A stretch of 64,000 nucleotides of DNA from Burkholderia cenocepacia (lineage in GTDB: Bacteria; Pseudomonadota; Gammaproteobacteria; Burkholderiales; Burkholderiaceae): assembly GCF_900446215.1 (NCBI RefSeq), contig NZ_UAQZ01000001.1, positions 496,001 through 560,000 on the forward strand, given 5' to 3'. A model generated the notes under the pieces. The model searched no databases, was not told the origin of the DNA, and saw only the letters and a program-made list of their open reading frames with translations. The translations under genes were made by a program, and so were the position numbers. This document shows positions 9,327 to 16,679 of this stretch, piece after piece (position 1 is the first letter of the stretch; every line of letters starts with the position of its first letter).

Positions 9327-10491
9327 ATTCGAAGTCCGTCCCCCCGGCACGCCGCGTTACCTGAAACCACTCGCGATCGCGGGCGCCGTGGTCGCACTCG
9401 TCGCCGCGGCCGCCGGTGTGTTTGCCCGCCAGCACGATGCGCACGCGGTCGCCGCGTGGACCGTGCAACAGGCGGTCCCGACCGTCGCGACGGTCGCGCC
9501 GCAGGCGGCCGCGGCCGACGCGCTCGTGCTGCCGGGCCGCCTCGACGCGTATGTCGACGCGCCGATCTATGCACGCGTGCCGGGCTACCTGCATGCGTGG
9601 TACGCGGACATCGGCGCGCACGTGAAGGCCGGTCAGTTGCTGGCGTCGATCGACACGCCCGATCTCGACCAGCAGTTGCAGCAGGCGCGAGCCGACCTGC
9701 AGAGCGCGAACGCGAACGAGCGGCTCGCGGCCGTCACGGCCGCCCGCTGGGCCGAGATGCTCGCACAGGATTCCGTGTCGCAGCAGGAAGCCGACGAGAA
9801 ACGCAGCGACCTCGACGCGAAGCGCGCGGCCGTCGCGGCGAGCACCGCCAACCTGCGGCGGCTCGAAGCGCTCGAATCGTTCAAGCGGCTCACCGCGCCG
9901 TTCGACGGCGTCGTGACCGCCCGCAAGACCGATGTCGGCGCGCTGATCGACGCGGGCAGCGGCAACGGCGCCGAACTCTTCACCGTATCGGACGCGCGGC
10001 GTCTGCGCCTGTACATCCACGTGCCGCAAGACGACGCGGCCGCGATCCGCGCGGGCATGCATGTCGCGCTGACCGTGCCCGAGCGCCCCGGCATGACGTT
10101 CGACGCCGTGCTCGCGGATTCCGCGCAGTCGATCGATCCCGCTTCCGGCACGCTGCTCGCGCAGTTTTCGATCGCCAATCCGGCCGGCACACTGTTTCCC
10201 GGCGAATACGCGCAGGTGCGGATCGCGATGCCCGGCGCCGCGCATGGGCTGACGATTCCGGCCAGCACGCTGATCTTTCGTCACGACGGGTTGCAGGTCG
10301 CCGTGCTCGATGCGCACGGGCACGCGCGGCTGCGCAACGTGTCGATCGGGACCGACCTCGGCACGCGCGTCGAGATCGCGTCGGGGCTCGCGGCGGGCGA
10401 TCGCGTGATCGACAATCCGCCCGATTCGCTCGCCGACGGCGACCCCGTGCGCGTCGCCGGCGCGGCCACGACGGAGCACGCGCATGGCTGA
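9316..10491 (+). CDS. RND efflux periplasmic adaptor (membrane fusion protein)
   Basis: HlyD/AcrA-type adaptor of 391 aa that bridges the inner-membrane pump and the outer-membrane channel. A single N-terminal membrane anchor or signal lies at about residues 20-38. Lipoyl-like halves flank a coiled-coil hairpin (about residues 110-180, rich in Ala, Gln, Glu and Arg). The second lipoyl half contains KRLTAPFDGVVTARKTDVGA. Beta-barrel and membrane-proximal domains follow. No lipobox cysteine is present, so it is anchored by the helix rather than lipidated. The start overlaps the end of the pump gene and the stop overlaps the start of the channel gene, which indicates translational coupling. Confidence 0.94.
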   Translation: MSTEFEVRPPGTPRYLKPLAIAGAVVALVAAAAGVFARQHDAHAVAAWTVQQAVPTVATVAPQAAAADALVLPGRLDAYVDAPIYARVPGYLHAWYADIGAHVKAGQLLASIDTPDLDQQLQQARADLQSANANERLAAVTAARWAEMLAQDSVSQQEADEKRSDLDAKRAAVAASTANLRRLEALESFKRLTAPFDGVVTARKTDVGALIDAGSGNGAELFTVSDARRLRLYIHVPQDDAAAIRAGMHVALTVPERPGMTFDAVLADSAQSIDPASGTLLAQFSIANPAGTLFPGEYAQVRIAMPGAAHGLTIPASTLIFRHDGLQVAVLDAHGHARLRNVSIGTDLGTRVEIASGLAAGDRVIDNPPDSLADGDPVRVAGAATTEHAHG

Positions 10492-11899
10492 CCGTCTTCT
10501 CGCCGCGTTGCTGGGCAGCGCCGCACTGCTGGCCGGCTGTTCGCTGGCGCCGACGTATCGCGCGCCCGACGTTCCGGTGCCGGCCGCGTTTCGTGAAACG
10601 GGCCCGTGGATCGACGCCGCGCCGGCCGACCGCCTGCCGCGCGACGGCTGGTGGCGCGTGTACGGCGACGCGGCGCTCGACCGGCTCGAACCGCTCGTCG
10701 CGCGCGCGAATCCCGATCTCGCCGCCGCCGTCGCGCGGCACGACGAAGCCGCCGCGCTGTTCGACGAGGCCCATGCGGCGCTGCTGCCGACCGTGGGCAT
10801 CGGGGCCGAGACCGACCGCGACCGGCAGTCGGCGCGCCGGCCGTTGCGCGGCAGCGGTCAGCCTGACGTCTACGAATCGAACACGCTCGCGGCCGGCATC
10901 GGCTACGACGTCGATCTGTGGGGCAAGGTCCGCAATACGGTCGCGGCCGGCCGCGACGACGCGCAGGCGGCCGCCGACGATCTCGCGTCGGTCCAGCTGA
11001 GCCTGCAGGCCGGCGTCGCGAGTACCTACTTCGATCTCGCGGGTCTCGACCGCGAAGCCGACACGCTCACGCAAACCATCGACACGTACCGCCGCGCGTG
11101 GCAACTGACCGTCAGCCGCCATCGCGGCGGCCTCGCTTCGGGGCTCGACGTGGCGCGTGCGCAGACGCAACTCGCGCTCGCCCAGGCCCGCGCGTCCGAC
11201 ATCGCCGCCCGCCGCGCGCTCGACGAGCACGCGATCGCGGCGCTCGTCGGGGCGTCGGCATCGACGTTCACGCTGCCGTCCGCCGCGGCACTGCCCGGCG
11301 TGCCACCGATCCCGACGGGACTTGCCTCGACGCTGCTCGAACGCCGGCCGGACGTCGCCGCCGCCGAGCGCCGCGTCGCGGCCGCGAACGCGCGAATCGG
11401 CGTCGCGCGCGCGGCTTTTTTCCCGGACCTGTCGCTCGGCCTCGACGCGGGCTTCCAGAGCGATACGTTCTCGCCGTGGCTCGCCGCGCCGAACGAGATC
11501 TGGTCGGTCGGGCCGCGTCTCGCGATGACGCTGTTCGACGGCGGCCTGCGCGCGGCCGGCGTGCGCCACGCCCGTGCGCAGTTCGCCGAACAGGGGGCGC
11601 GCTACCGGTCCGTCGTGCTGCTGGCGTTCCGCGAAGTCGAGGACGATCTCGCGCTGCTGCACCGCCTCGGCGACGAAGCCGACCAGGACGACGCGGCGCT
11701 CGTCGCGGCGCGGCAGTCGCTGGCGCTCGCGATGTCGCGCTATCGCGACGGCGCGGTCAGCTATCTCGACGTGGTCACCGCGCAGACGACCGAACTCGAT
11801 ACGCAGATCGCGGCGCTCGATGTCGACGCGCGGCGCCTGCAGGCGTCCGTCGGGCTCGTACGCGCGCTCGGCGGCGGCTGGCGCGGCGCGCGTTCATGA
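10484..11899 (+). CDS. RND efflux outer-membrane channel lipoprotein (NodT/OprM family)
   Basis: Outer-membrane factor of 471 aa that gives the tripartite pump its exit duct. The signal peptide ends in a lipobox (LLAGC, cysteine about residue 19), so the mature protein is predicted to be acylated. Two OEP repeats follow, with the usual GYDVDLWGKVRN motif in the first half and the RPDVAAAERRVAAANARIGVARA signature (here only partly quoted: RPDVAAAERR) before the second. The gene begins 8 bp inside the adaptor gene. The DUF4148-type gene starts about 110 bp downstream. Confidence 0.94.
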   Translation: MADRLLAALLGSAALLAGCSLAPTYRAPDVPVPAAFRETGPWIDAAPADRLPRDGWWRVYGDAALDRLEPLVARANPDLAAAVARHDEAAALFDEAHAALLPTVGIGAETDRDRQSARRPLRGSGQPDVYESNTLAAGIGYDVDLWGKVRNTVAAGRDDAQAAADDLASVQLSLQAGVASTYFDLAGLDREADTLTQTIDTYRRAWQLTVSRHRGGLASGLDVARAQTQLALAQARASDIAARRALDEHAIAALVGASASTFTLPSAAALPGVPPIPTGLASTLLERRPDVAAAERRVAAANARIGVARAAFFPDLSLGLDAGFQSDTFSPWLAAPNEIWSVGPRLAMTLFDGGLRAAGVRHARAQFAEQGARYRSVVLLAFREVEDDLALLHRLGDEADQDDAALVAARQSLALAMSRYRDGAVSYLDVVTAQTTELDTQIAALDVDARRLQASVGLVRALGGGWRGARS

Positions 11900-12009
11900 A
11901 CGTTTCTTCATCGGCACGCCCGGCGTCCGTCGGGGTGTGCCCGATAACGTGTGTCATGCCGGCATCGCCATCGCGGCGACGGCCCCTGTCACCTGAAAAG
12001 GATCACGCC

Positions 12010-12267
12010 ATGAAAACCTTGATGTTCGCCACCCTCCTCTCGGCGCTCTGCGTCGCCCTGCCCGGCCAGGCCAGCGCAACGCAAGCCGACGCGGCAATTG
12101 CCCCGCAGACGCTCGCATCGTCGACGCCCGCACCGGTGTCGCAGCAATCGGCATGGAATGCGCCGCCGGCCGCCCCGCTGACGCGCGCGCAGGTCTATCG
12201 CGAACTGGTCCACGCCGAGCGCGATGGCCAGCTCGAGCGGCTCAATCGCGAGCTCTATTCGCATTGA
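12010..12267 (+). CDS. Small secreted DUF4148-like protein
   Basis: Exported protein of 85 aa. It starts at the ATG 12010-12012 with a typical signal peptide ending ASA near residues 21-23. The C-terminal half carries the DUF4148 signature LTRAQVYRELVHAERDGQLE. This family is expanded in Burkholderia and its relatives; its function is unknown. The gene follows the efflux operon on the same strand. A second family member lies on the other side of the two-component cluster at 15330-15629. Usual DUF4148 proteins have about 90-110 aa, so this copy is short and lacks the Gly-Tyr-Asp-Pro continuation seen in the other copy. Confidence 0.8.
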   Translation: MKTLMFATLLSALCVALPGQASATQADAAIAPQTLASSTPAPVSQQSAWNAPPAAPLTRAQVYRELVHAERDGQLERLNRELYSH

Positions 12268-12289
12268 GTGGCCCCGCCTCACGTGACCG

Positions 12290-12316
12290 GGCATGCCGCG
12301 CGACGTGCGGCATGCC
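12290..12316. terminator. Hairpin between convergent genes
   Basis: A perfect 10-bp inverted repeat (GGCATGCCGC / GCGGCATGCC) with a 7-nt loop, placed between the convergent DUF4148 gene and the pseudo-receiver regulator gene. There is no clear U-run on either strand, so termination activity is an inference from position. Confidence 0.5.
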
Positions 12317-12349
12317 TGTCTTGACGAAACGGGGCGCGGCACCTCTCCG

Positions 12350-13015
12350 TCAGCCGCCCGTGTCGAACCGGAAGCCGTATCGCGCCACCGTTTCGATCCG
12401 CGCGGAGAACGCATGCGCGACCAGCTTGCGCCGCAACCGTACGACGAGCGCATTGACCGTTTCGGGTTCGATGTCGGCGTCGCCCCACGCATAGCGCAGC
12501 ACCGCGTCGCGGCCGACCGGCCGCCCCGCTTCGCGCAGCAGGCATTCGACCACGCGAAACTCCCGTGCGCTGAGCGCGAGCCGCCGGCCCCGCTCCTCGA
12601 GTGCGCGCGTCGCCGTGTCGAGCCGGATCGAGTCACGCATCGCGATCACGCCCGCACGGCGCCACAGCGCGCGCAACCGCTCGTGCAATTCGACGAACGA
12701 GCATGGATGGGCCAGGCATACGTCGCAGCCCGCCTTCAGCATCTGCGCGCGCTGGGCGGACGTGGCGCCGGCAACGATCGCGGCGATCGTCGCGCTGCCG
12801 GCCGATGCGGCGAGCAGCGGCAAGCCATCGAGAACCGCCGGCGCGGCCGCGCCATCGGTGGCGACGATCACGATCGCGTCGAACCGGTCCTGCGTCGCCG
12901 CGAAACAGCCATCGCGCCATTCGTCGACGCGCTCGACGCCGTGCATGCTTTCCCGAAACGCCTTGTCGAGCCGCGACACGTCCGGATTCGGCGGAGCAAT
13001 CAGCAGGATGCGCAT
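12350..13015 (-). CDS. OmpR-type regulator with degenerate (pseudo) receiver domain
   Basis: DNA-binding regulator of 221 aa from the ATG at 13013-13015; the longer frame upstream is the opening of another gene. Residues 1-118 align with a receiver domain but lack its phosphorylation chemistry. The acidic cluster is replaced by Ala7-Pro8-Pro9, the phospho-acceptor Asp is Val51, and the conserved Lys is His103. Residues about 125-221 form an intact winged helix, with SAREFRVVECLLREAGRPVG, the recognition segment ETVNALVVRLRRKL and the closing wing ARYGFRF. It lies just downstream of the histidine kinase gene on the same strand, with a gap of 19 bp. It probably acts without phosphorylation, or as a partner of the canonical regulator. 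That role is inference. Confidence 0.85.
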   Translation of the reverse strand: MRILLIAPPNPDVSRLDKAFRESMHGVERVDEWRDGCFAATQDRFDAIVIVATDGAAAPAVLDGLPLLAASAGSATIAAIVAGATSAQRAQMLKAGCDVCLAHPCSFVELHERLRALWRRAGVIAMRDSIRLDTATRALEERGRRLALSAREFRVVECLLREAGRPVGRDAVLRYAWGDADIEPETVNALVVRLRRKLVAHAFSARIETVARYGFRFDTGG

Positions 13016-13034
13016 CGATCGGTCTCCTGCGCGC

Positions 13035-14426
13035 TCATGCGAGCGAACGCGGCCAGCATTCGACCGTGATCGCCGCGCCGGCCGGCTGCGCATCGCCGAT
13101 CCGCAGCGCGAAACCATGTACGCGCATCACCGCCGACACGATACTTAATCCAAGCCCCGAACCGTTCACGTGGCGGGTGCGCTCGCCGCGATAGAAGCGT
13201 TCGAGCACCGCATTGCGCTCACCGGGCGGAATGCCGGGCCCGGTGTCCTCGAACCGGACGAGCGGACCATGCGGCGTCGTCTGGAGCACGACGCGCACGT
13301 GACCGCCCGGCGGTGTGAACTTGATCGCGTTGTCCGCGAGATTGCTGAACGCCTCGAACAGCAACGCACGATCTCCATGGATGCCGTCGACCGTGGCCGC
13401 CTCGAGCTCGAACGACACGTCGACGGCCTCGGCCAGCGGCTCGTACAGCTCGCACACGTCGCGCAGCAAGACGGCGACGTCGACCGCGGCAAAGCCGCCG
13501 CGCCGGCTCAGCGTGCCGATCTCGGAGATGCGCAGCATCGCGCGAAAACGTTCGAGCAGCCGGTCGGTCTCGTCGCGCGCCGAAGCCAGCAGCGCCGCCG
13601 ACGCGGGATCGTGGGCGCAGACCGGCTGGTCGGCGAGCCGCGCCAGCATCGTATGCACGCGAGCGAGCGGCGTGCGCAGGTCGTGCGCGATCCCGTCGCA
13701 GGCATGGCGCACCTCGCCCATCAGCCGCTCGACTTCGTCGAGCATGTGGTTCACGAGATGCGCGAGCAGATCGAGTTCGTCGTAGCGGCCGACCGGCAGC
13801 CGCTTGCCGAGATCGCCTTCGGCGATCTGCCGCGTGACGCGCCGGATCGCGGCGACGCGGCGCATCTGCCGCATGCCGAGCATGCTGCCGCCCGCGATGC
13901 CGGCGATCAGGATCATCACGCCGCCGACCACGAGCCCGCGGATCGCGACGTCGCGGATCTGGATGAAATGCGACAGGTCGCGCGCGACGACCAGCGTCAT
14001 CCCGTTGTCGCGGCGCACGGCCATCGCGCGCGCGATCGGCGACGATTGGCCGTCGAGCGGCGCAAGCGTGCGGTTCAGCGTCCGGCCGTGGCGATCGGTG
14101 CGCAGCGCCGGCGGCGTCGCGATGTCACCGGCCACGCGGCGCCCGCTCGCATCGAACAGCCCGTAGAAATTCGTGTGCATGTGCTCGTGCTCGAGCCGCC
14201 GATGGATCGCGAGCGGCAGCTCGGCATCGGGAATCGAATCGAAATAGATCAGTTGCCACGCGAGCACGTCGTCGGTGTCGCGTGTCATCGTGTGCGTCGC
14301 GGCGACGCTGATCACGCCCGCGAGCAGCAGCAGCGACACCGAGAAGATCGCCGCGTACGCGCACAGCCAGCGAAACGTCGTCGTATGCCAGCGGCGCGTG
14401 AAATTCGCCGCGCGAGCTGCGTCCAT
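13035..14426 (-). CDS. Sensor histidine kinase (two-component system)
   Basis: Membrane sensor kinase of 463 aa. The start is the ATG at 14424-14426, only 11 bp after the regulator gene. Order: membrane helix 1 (about 22-44), periplasmic domain (about 45-160), helix 2 (about 163-185), HAMP linker, then dimerisation domain with the phospho-acceptor His248 in GIAHDLRTPLARV. The HATPase_c domain has the N box (NLADNAIKF), G1 (DTGPGIPPGE) and G2 (GSGLGLSIV). All catalytic motifs are present. The same-strand neighbours are a canonical regulator upstream and a pseudo-receiver regulator downstream. The adjacent efflux operon is a plausible target, which is inferred from location only. Confidence 0.93.
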   Translation of the reverse strand: MDAARAANFTRRWHTTTFRWLCAYAAIFSVSLLLLAGVISVAATHTMTRDTDDVLAWQLIYFDSIPDAELPLAIHRRLEHEHMHTNFYGLFDASGRRVAGDIATPPALRTDRHGRTLNRTLAPLDGQSSPIARAMAVRRDNGMTLVVARDLSHFIQIRDVAIRGLVVGGVMILIAGIAGGSMLGMRQMRRVAAIRRVTRQIAEGDLGKRLPVGRYDELDLLAHLVNHMLDEVERLMGEVRHACDGIAHDLRTPLARVHTMLARLADQPVCAHDPASAALLASARDETDRLLERFRAMLRISEIGTLSRRGGFAAVDVAVLLRDVCELYEPLAEAVDVSFELEAATVDGIHGDRALLFEAFSNLADNAIKFTPPGGHVRVVLQTTPHGPLVRFEDTGPGIPPGERNAVLERFYRGERTRHVNGSGLGLSIVSAVMRVHGFALRIGDAQPAGAAITVECWPRSLA

Positions 14427-14437
14427 CCGTGCCTCCG

Positions 14438-15112
14438 TCAAGCGAGCATGTAGCCCGATCCGCGCACCGTCTGGATCATCGGGTTCGCGCCAGGCGGATC
14501 GATCTTCTTGCGCAGCCGGCCCATGTGGACGTCGATCAGGTTCGTGCCGGGATCGAAGTGATAGCCCCACACGGCCTCGAACAGCATCGTGCGCGTGATC
14601 GTCTGGCCCGCGTTGCGCATCATGAATTCGAGCACGCGGAACTCGGTCGGCAGCAGCGGAATCTCGTCGGCGCCGCGACGCGCGCAGCGCGAAATGAGGT
14701 CGAGCTCGAGCGCGCCGACCTTCAGCAGCGTCTGCTGCGGCACGCCCGAGGCTTGCCGGCGGCGCAGCAGCACTTCGATGCGCGCGCTCAGTTCGCCCGA
14801 ATCGAACGGCTTCGTCAGGTAATCGTCGCCGCCCGCGCGCAGCCCGCGAATCCGCTCGTCGACGTCGCCGAGCGCGCTCAGCATCAGCACCGGCGTGTCG
14901 ATGCCGACCGTGCGCATCGCGGTCAGGATCGCGAGGCCGTCCGCGCCCGGCAGCATCCGGTCGAGCGTGATCGCGTCGTACGAGGCGCTCATCGCCCGCA
15001 TCATCCCTTCGCGACCGTTGTCGATCCAGTCGACCTCGAATCCGCGCGCGGTCAGTTCGCCGACGATTTCGTTCGCGGTCACCGCATCGTCCTCGACCGT
15101 CAGTACTCGCAT
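14438..15112 (-). CDS. OmpR/PhoB-family response regulator
   Basis: Transcriptional regulator of 224 aa; the start is the ATG at 15110-15112 (MRVLTVEDD). The receiver is complete: acidic cluster Glu7-Asp8-Asp9, phospho-acceptor Asp51 in TLDRMLPG, Ser79, and Lys101 in DYLTKPFD. The C-terminal winged helix has LLPTEFRVLEFMMRNAGQ, NLIDVHMGRLRKKID and the closing VRGSGYMLA. It is the first gene of a three-gene minus-strand cluster with the kinase and the pseudo-receiver regulator. The promoter must lie in the divergent gap at 15113-15329, which it shares with a DUF4148 gene. Confidence 0.94.
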   Translation of the reverse strand: MRVLTVEDDAVTANEIVGELTARGFEVDWIDNGREGMMRAMSASYDAITLDRMLPGADGLAILTAMRTVGIDTPVLMLSALGDVDERIRGLRAGGDDYLTKPFDSGELSARIEVLLRRRQASGVPQQTLLKVGALELDLISRCARRGADEIPLLPTEFRVLEFMMRNAGQTITRTMLFEAVWGYHFDPGTNLIDVHMGRLRKKIDPPGANPMIQTVRGSGYMLA

Positions 15113-15329
15113 GATTGCCCTCGCAATGAACCTCAAGACGGGCGCGCACGACGCGCCCGACGCTATCGTAAGCGCCGCGAGCGCCGTGCGGCGCCAGATG
15201 AAAATAGCTTCATCCGGCCGCGCGGCCGCACGCGTGAAACATGTTTCATCCAGGCGTCGCCCGCCCCGCGGCCGGTGCCGCCTACGCTCACGTCATGCGG
15301 CATCGGGCCGCGAAACCAGGAGCTACCGG

Positions 15330-15629
15330 ATGAAACCGTCGACCACCCTCGCCTGCATGCTGCTCGCCTGCGCCAGCACCGCCGCGTTCGCGGGGCCGCA
15401 CCTCACCCCGCAGGAATGCAATGCGTACCCGTTCGTGCACACGGGCCACGACGTCACGCGCGCGGACCTCGTGCGCGAGCTGACCGAGCTCGAACAGGTC
15501 GGCTACGACCCCGCCCATGCGAGCCCGTATTACCCGGACGATCTCGACGGCGCGAAGCATCGGCTCGCCGCCGAGTACCGCGCCGACTGCACGCATGCGT
15601 TGACCGCCGACGCGGGCACGCCGCACTGA
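15330..15629 (+). CDS. Small secreted DUF4148 protein
   Basis: Exported protein of 99 aa with an AGGAG Shine-Dalgarno 8 bp before the ATG. The signal peptide ends AFA near residue 21. The mature part has the full family pattern: VTRADLVRELTELEQVGYDP followed by a PYYPDDLDGAKHRL segment. It has two cysteines (in PQECN and ADCTHA) that could form a disulfide in the periplasm. It is divergent from the response regulator gene and so may be under that regulator's control. Function of the family is unknown. Confidence 0.82.
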   Translation: MKPSTTLACMLLACASTAAFAGPHLTPQECNAYPFVHTGHDVTRADLVRELTELEQVGYDPAHASPYYPDDLDGAKHRLAAEYRADCTHALTADAGTPH

Positions 15630-15663
15630 CCGTACGGTCCGGCGCGACGCAGCCGGAAAAGCA

Positions 15664-15691
15664 AAAAGGCGGCACCTGCGTGCCGCCTTTT
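15664..15691. terminator. Bidirectional Rho-independent terminator
   Basis: A perfect 11-bp inverted repeat (AAAAGGCGGCA / TGCCGCCTTTT) with a 6-nt loop. T-runs on both strands let it serve the plus-strand DUF4148 gene and the minus-strand cyo operon, which converge here. Confidence 0.9.
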
Positions 15692-15737
15692 CTTCATGAA
15701 CACGCATGGATACGAACCCGATGCGCGACGCTGCCGC

Positions 15738-16070
15738 TCACCGCGACATCATGTTCATGCTGACGTTGTGCATCACCCACAGCGTGCCGACGATCACGAT
15801 CGCGGCGGTCAGCACCGTATAGCTGAACGCCATCACGTTCCAGCGCTGGCCCGACGAGCCGTTCATGTGCAGGAAGTACACGAGGTGCACGACGATCTGC
15901 ACGAACGCGAGCACGGCCAGCCCGATCAGCGACGCATGCGGCGACAGCACGCCGCCCATCACCAGGCCGAACGACGCGGCCGTGAGCAGCACCGACAGGA
16001 TGAAACCGGCGACGTAGCCGCCGACACTGCCGTGCCCTTCTTCGAGTTGAGACGAATGCGAATGGGCCAT
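15738..16070 (-). CDS. cyoD: Cytochrome bo3 quinol oxidase subunit IV
   Basis: Small membrane subunit of the ubiquinol oxidase, 110 aa, with three predicted membrane helices and the family signature VHLVYFLHMNGSSGQRWN. It helps assemble the catalytic subunit in the inner membrane. Its ATG abuts the cyoC stop with no gap. It is the last gene of the operon; the terminator at 15664-15691 follows. No cyoE (heme O synthase) gene lies downstream, although many cyo operons end with it. Confidence 0.95.
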   Translation of the reverse strand: MAHSHSSQLEEGHGSVGGYVAGFILSVLLTAASFGLVMGGVLSPHASLIGLAVLAFVQIVVHLVYFLHMNGSSGQRWNVMAFSYTVLTAAIVIVGTLWVMHNVSMNMMSR

Positions 16071-16679
16071 TTAGATCACGCTCGCGAGATAGACAAAGGA
16101 AAACACGCAGATCCACACGATGTCGAGGAAGTGCCAGAACAGGCTCAGGCACGTCAGGCGCCGCAGGTCGCGATCGGTCAGGTCGCCGCCACGGAACACG
16201 ATCTGCGCGGCCAGCACGAGCATCCACAGCAGGCCGGCCGTCACGTGCAGCCCGTGCGTGCCGACCAGCGTGAAGAACGCCGACAGGAACGCGCTGCGCT
16301 GCGGGCCCGCGCCTTCCGCGATCAGGTGCGAGAACTCGCGCAGTTCCATCGCGAGAAACGCCGCGCCGAGCACGAACGTCACCGCGAGCCACGCGAGCAG
16401 CGCGCCGCGTTGCTGCTTGTATGCCGCGAGCATCGCGAAACCGTACGTGATGCTCGACAGCAGCAGCGCGGCGGTTTCGACCGCGACGCCCGGAATGTCG
16501 AACAGCTCTTTGGCGGTCTGCCCGCCCGCGTACTGGTGACCGAGCACCGCGAACGTCGCGAACAGCGCCGCGAAGATCACGCAGTCGGTCATCAGGTACA
16601 GCCAGAACCCGAACACCGAATGCGACGGCGGATGGTCGTCGTGCTCGAGCAGGGTCGCGCTCAAGGTTTTCTGCAACAT
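16071..16679 (-). CDS. cyoC: Cytochrome bo3 quinol oxidase subunit III
   Basis: Heme-copper oxidase subunit III, 202 aa, five membrane helices as usual for CyoC. Recognisable segments are FWLYLMTDCVIFAALFATFA near the N-terminus, THGLHVTAGLLWM, and SLFWHFLDIVWICVFSFVYL at the end. The start shares one base with the cyoB stop (TGATG), which indicates coupled translation. It acts in the inner membrane as part of the proton-pumping terminal oxidase. Confidence 0.96.
   Translation of the reverse strand: MLQKTLSATLLEHDDHPPSHSVFGFWLYLMTDCVIFAALFATFAVLGHQYAGGQTAKELFDIPGVAVETAALLLSSITYGFAMLAAYKQQRGALLAWLAVTFVLGAAFLAMELREFSHLIAEGAGPQRSAFLSAFFTLVGTHGLHVTAGLLWMLVLAAQIVFRGGDLTDRDLRRLTCLSLFWHFLDIVWICVFSFVYLASVI

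Noticed and set aside
13035..15149. 704-aa fusion of response regulator and kinase
   Set aside because: The upstream part is the out-of-frame reading of the regulator gene, which has its own complete frame; the kinase starts at 14426.
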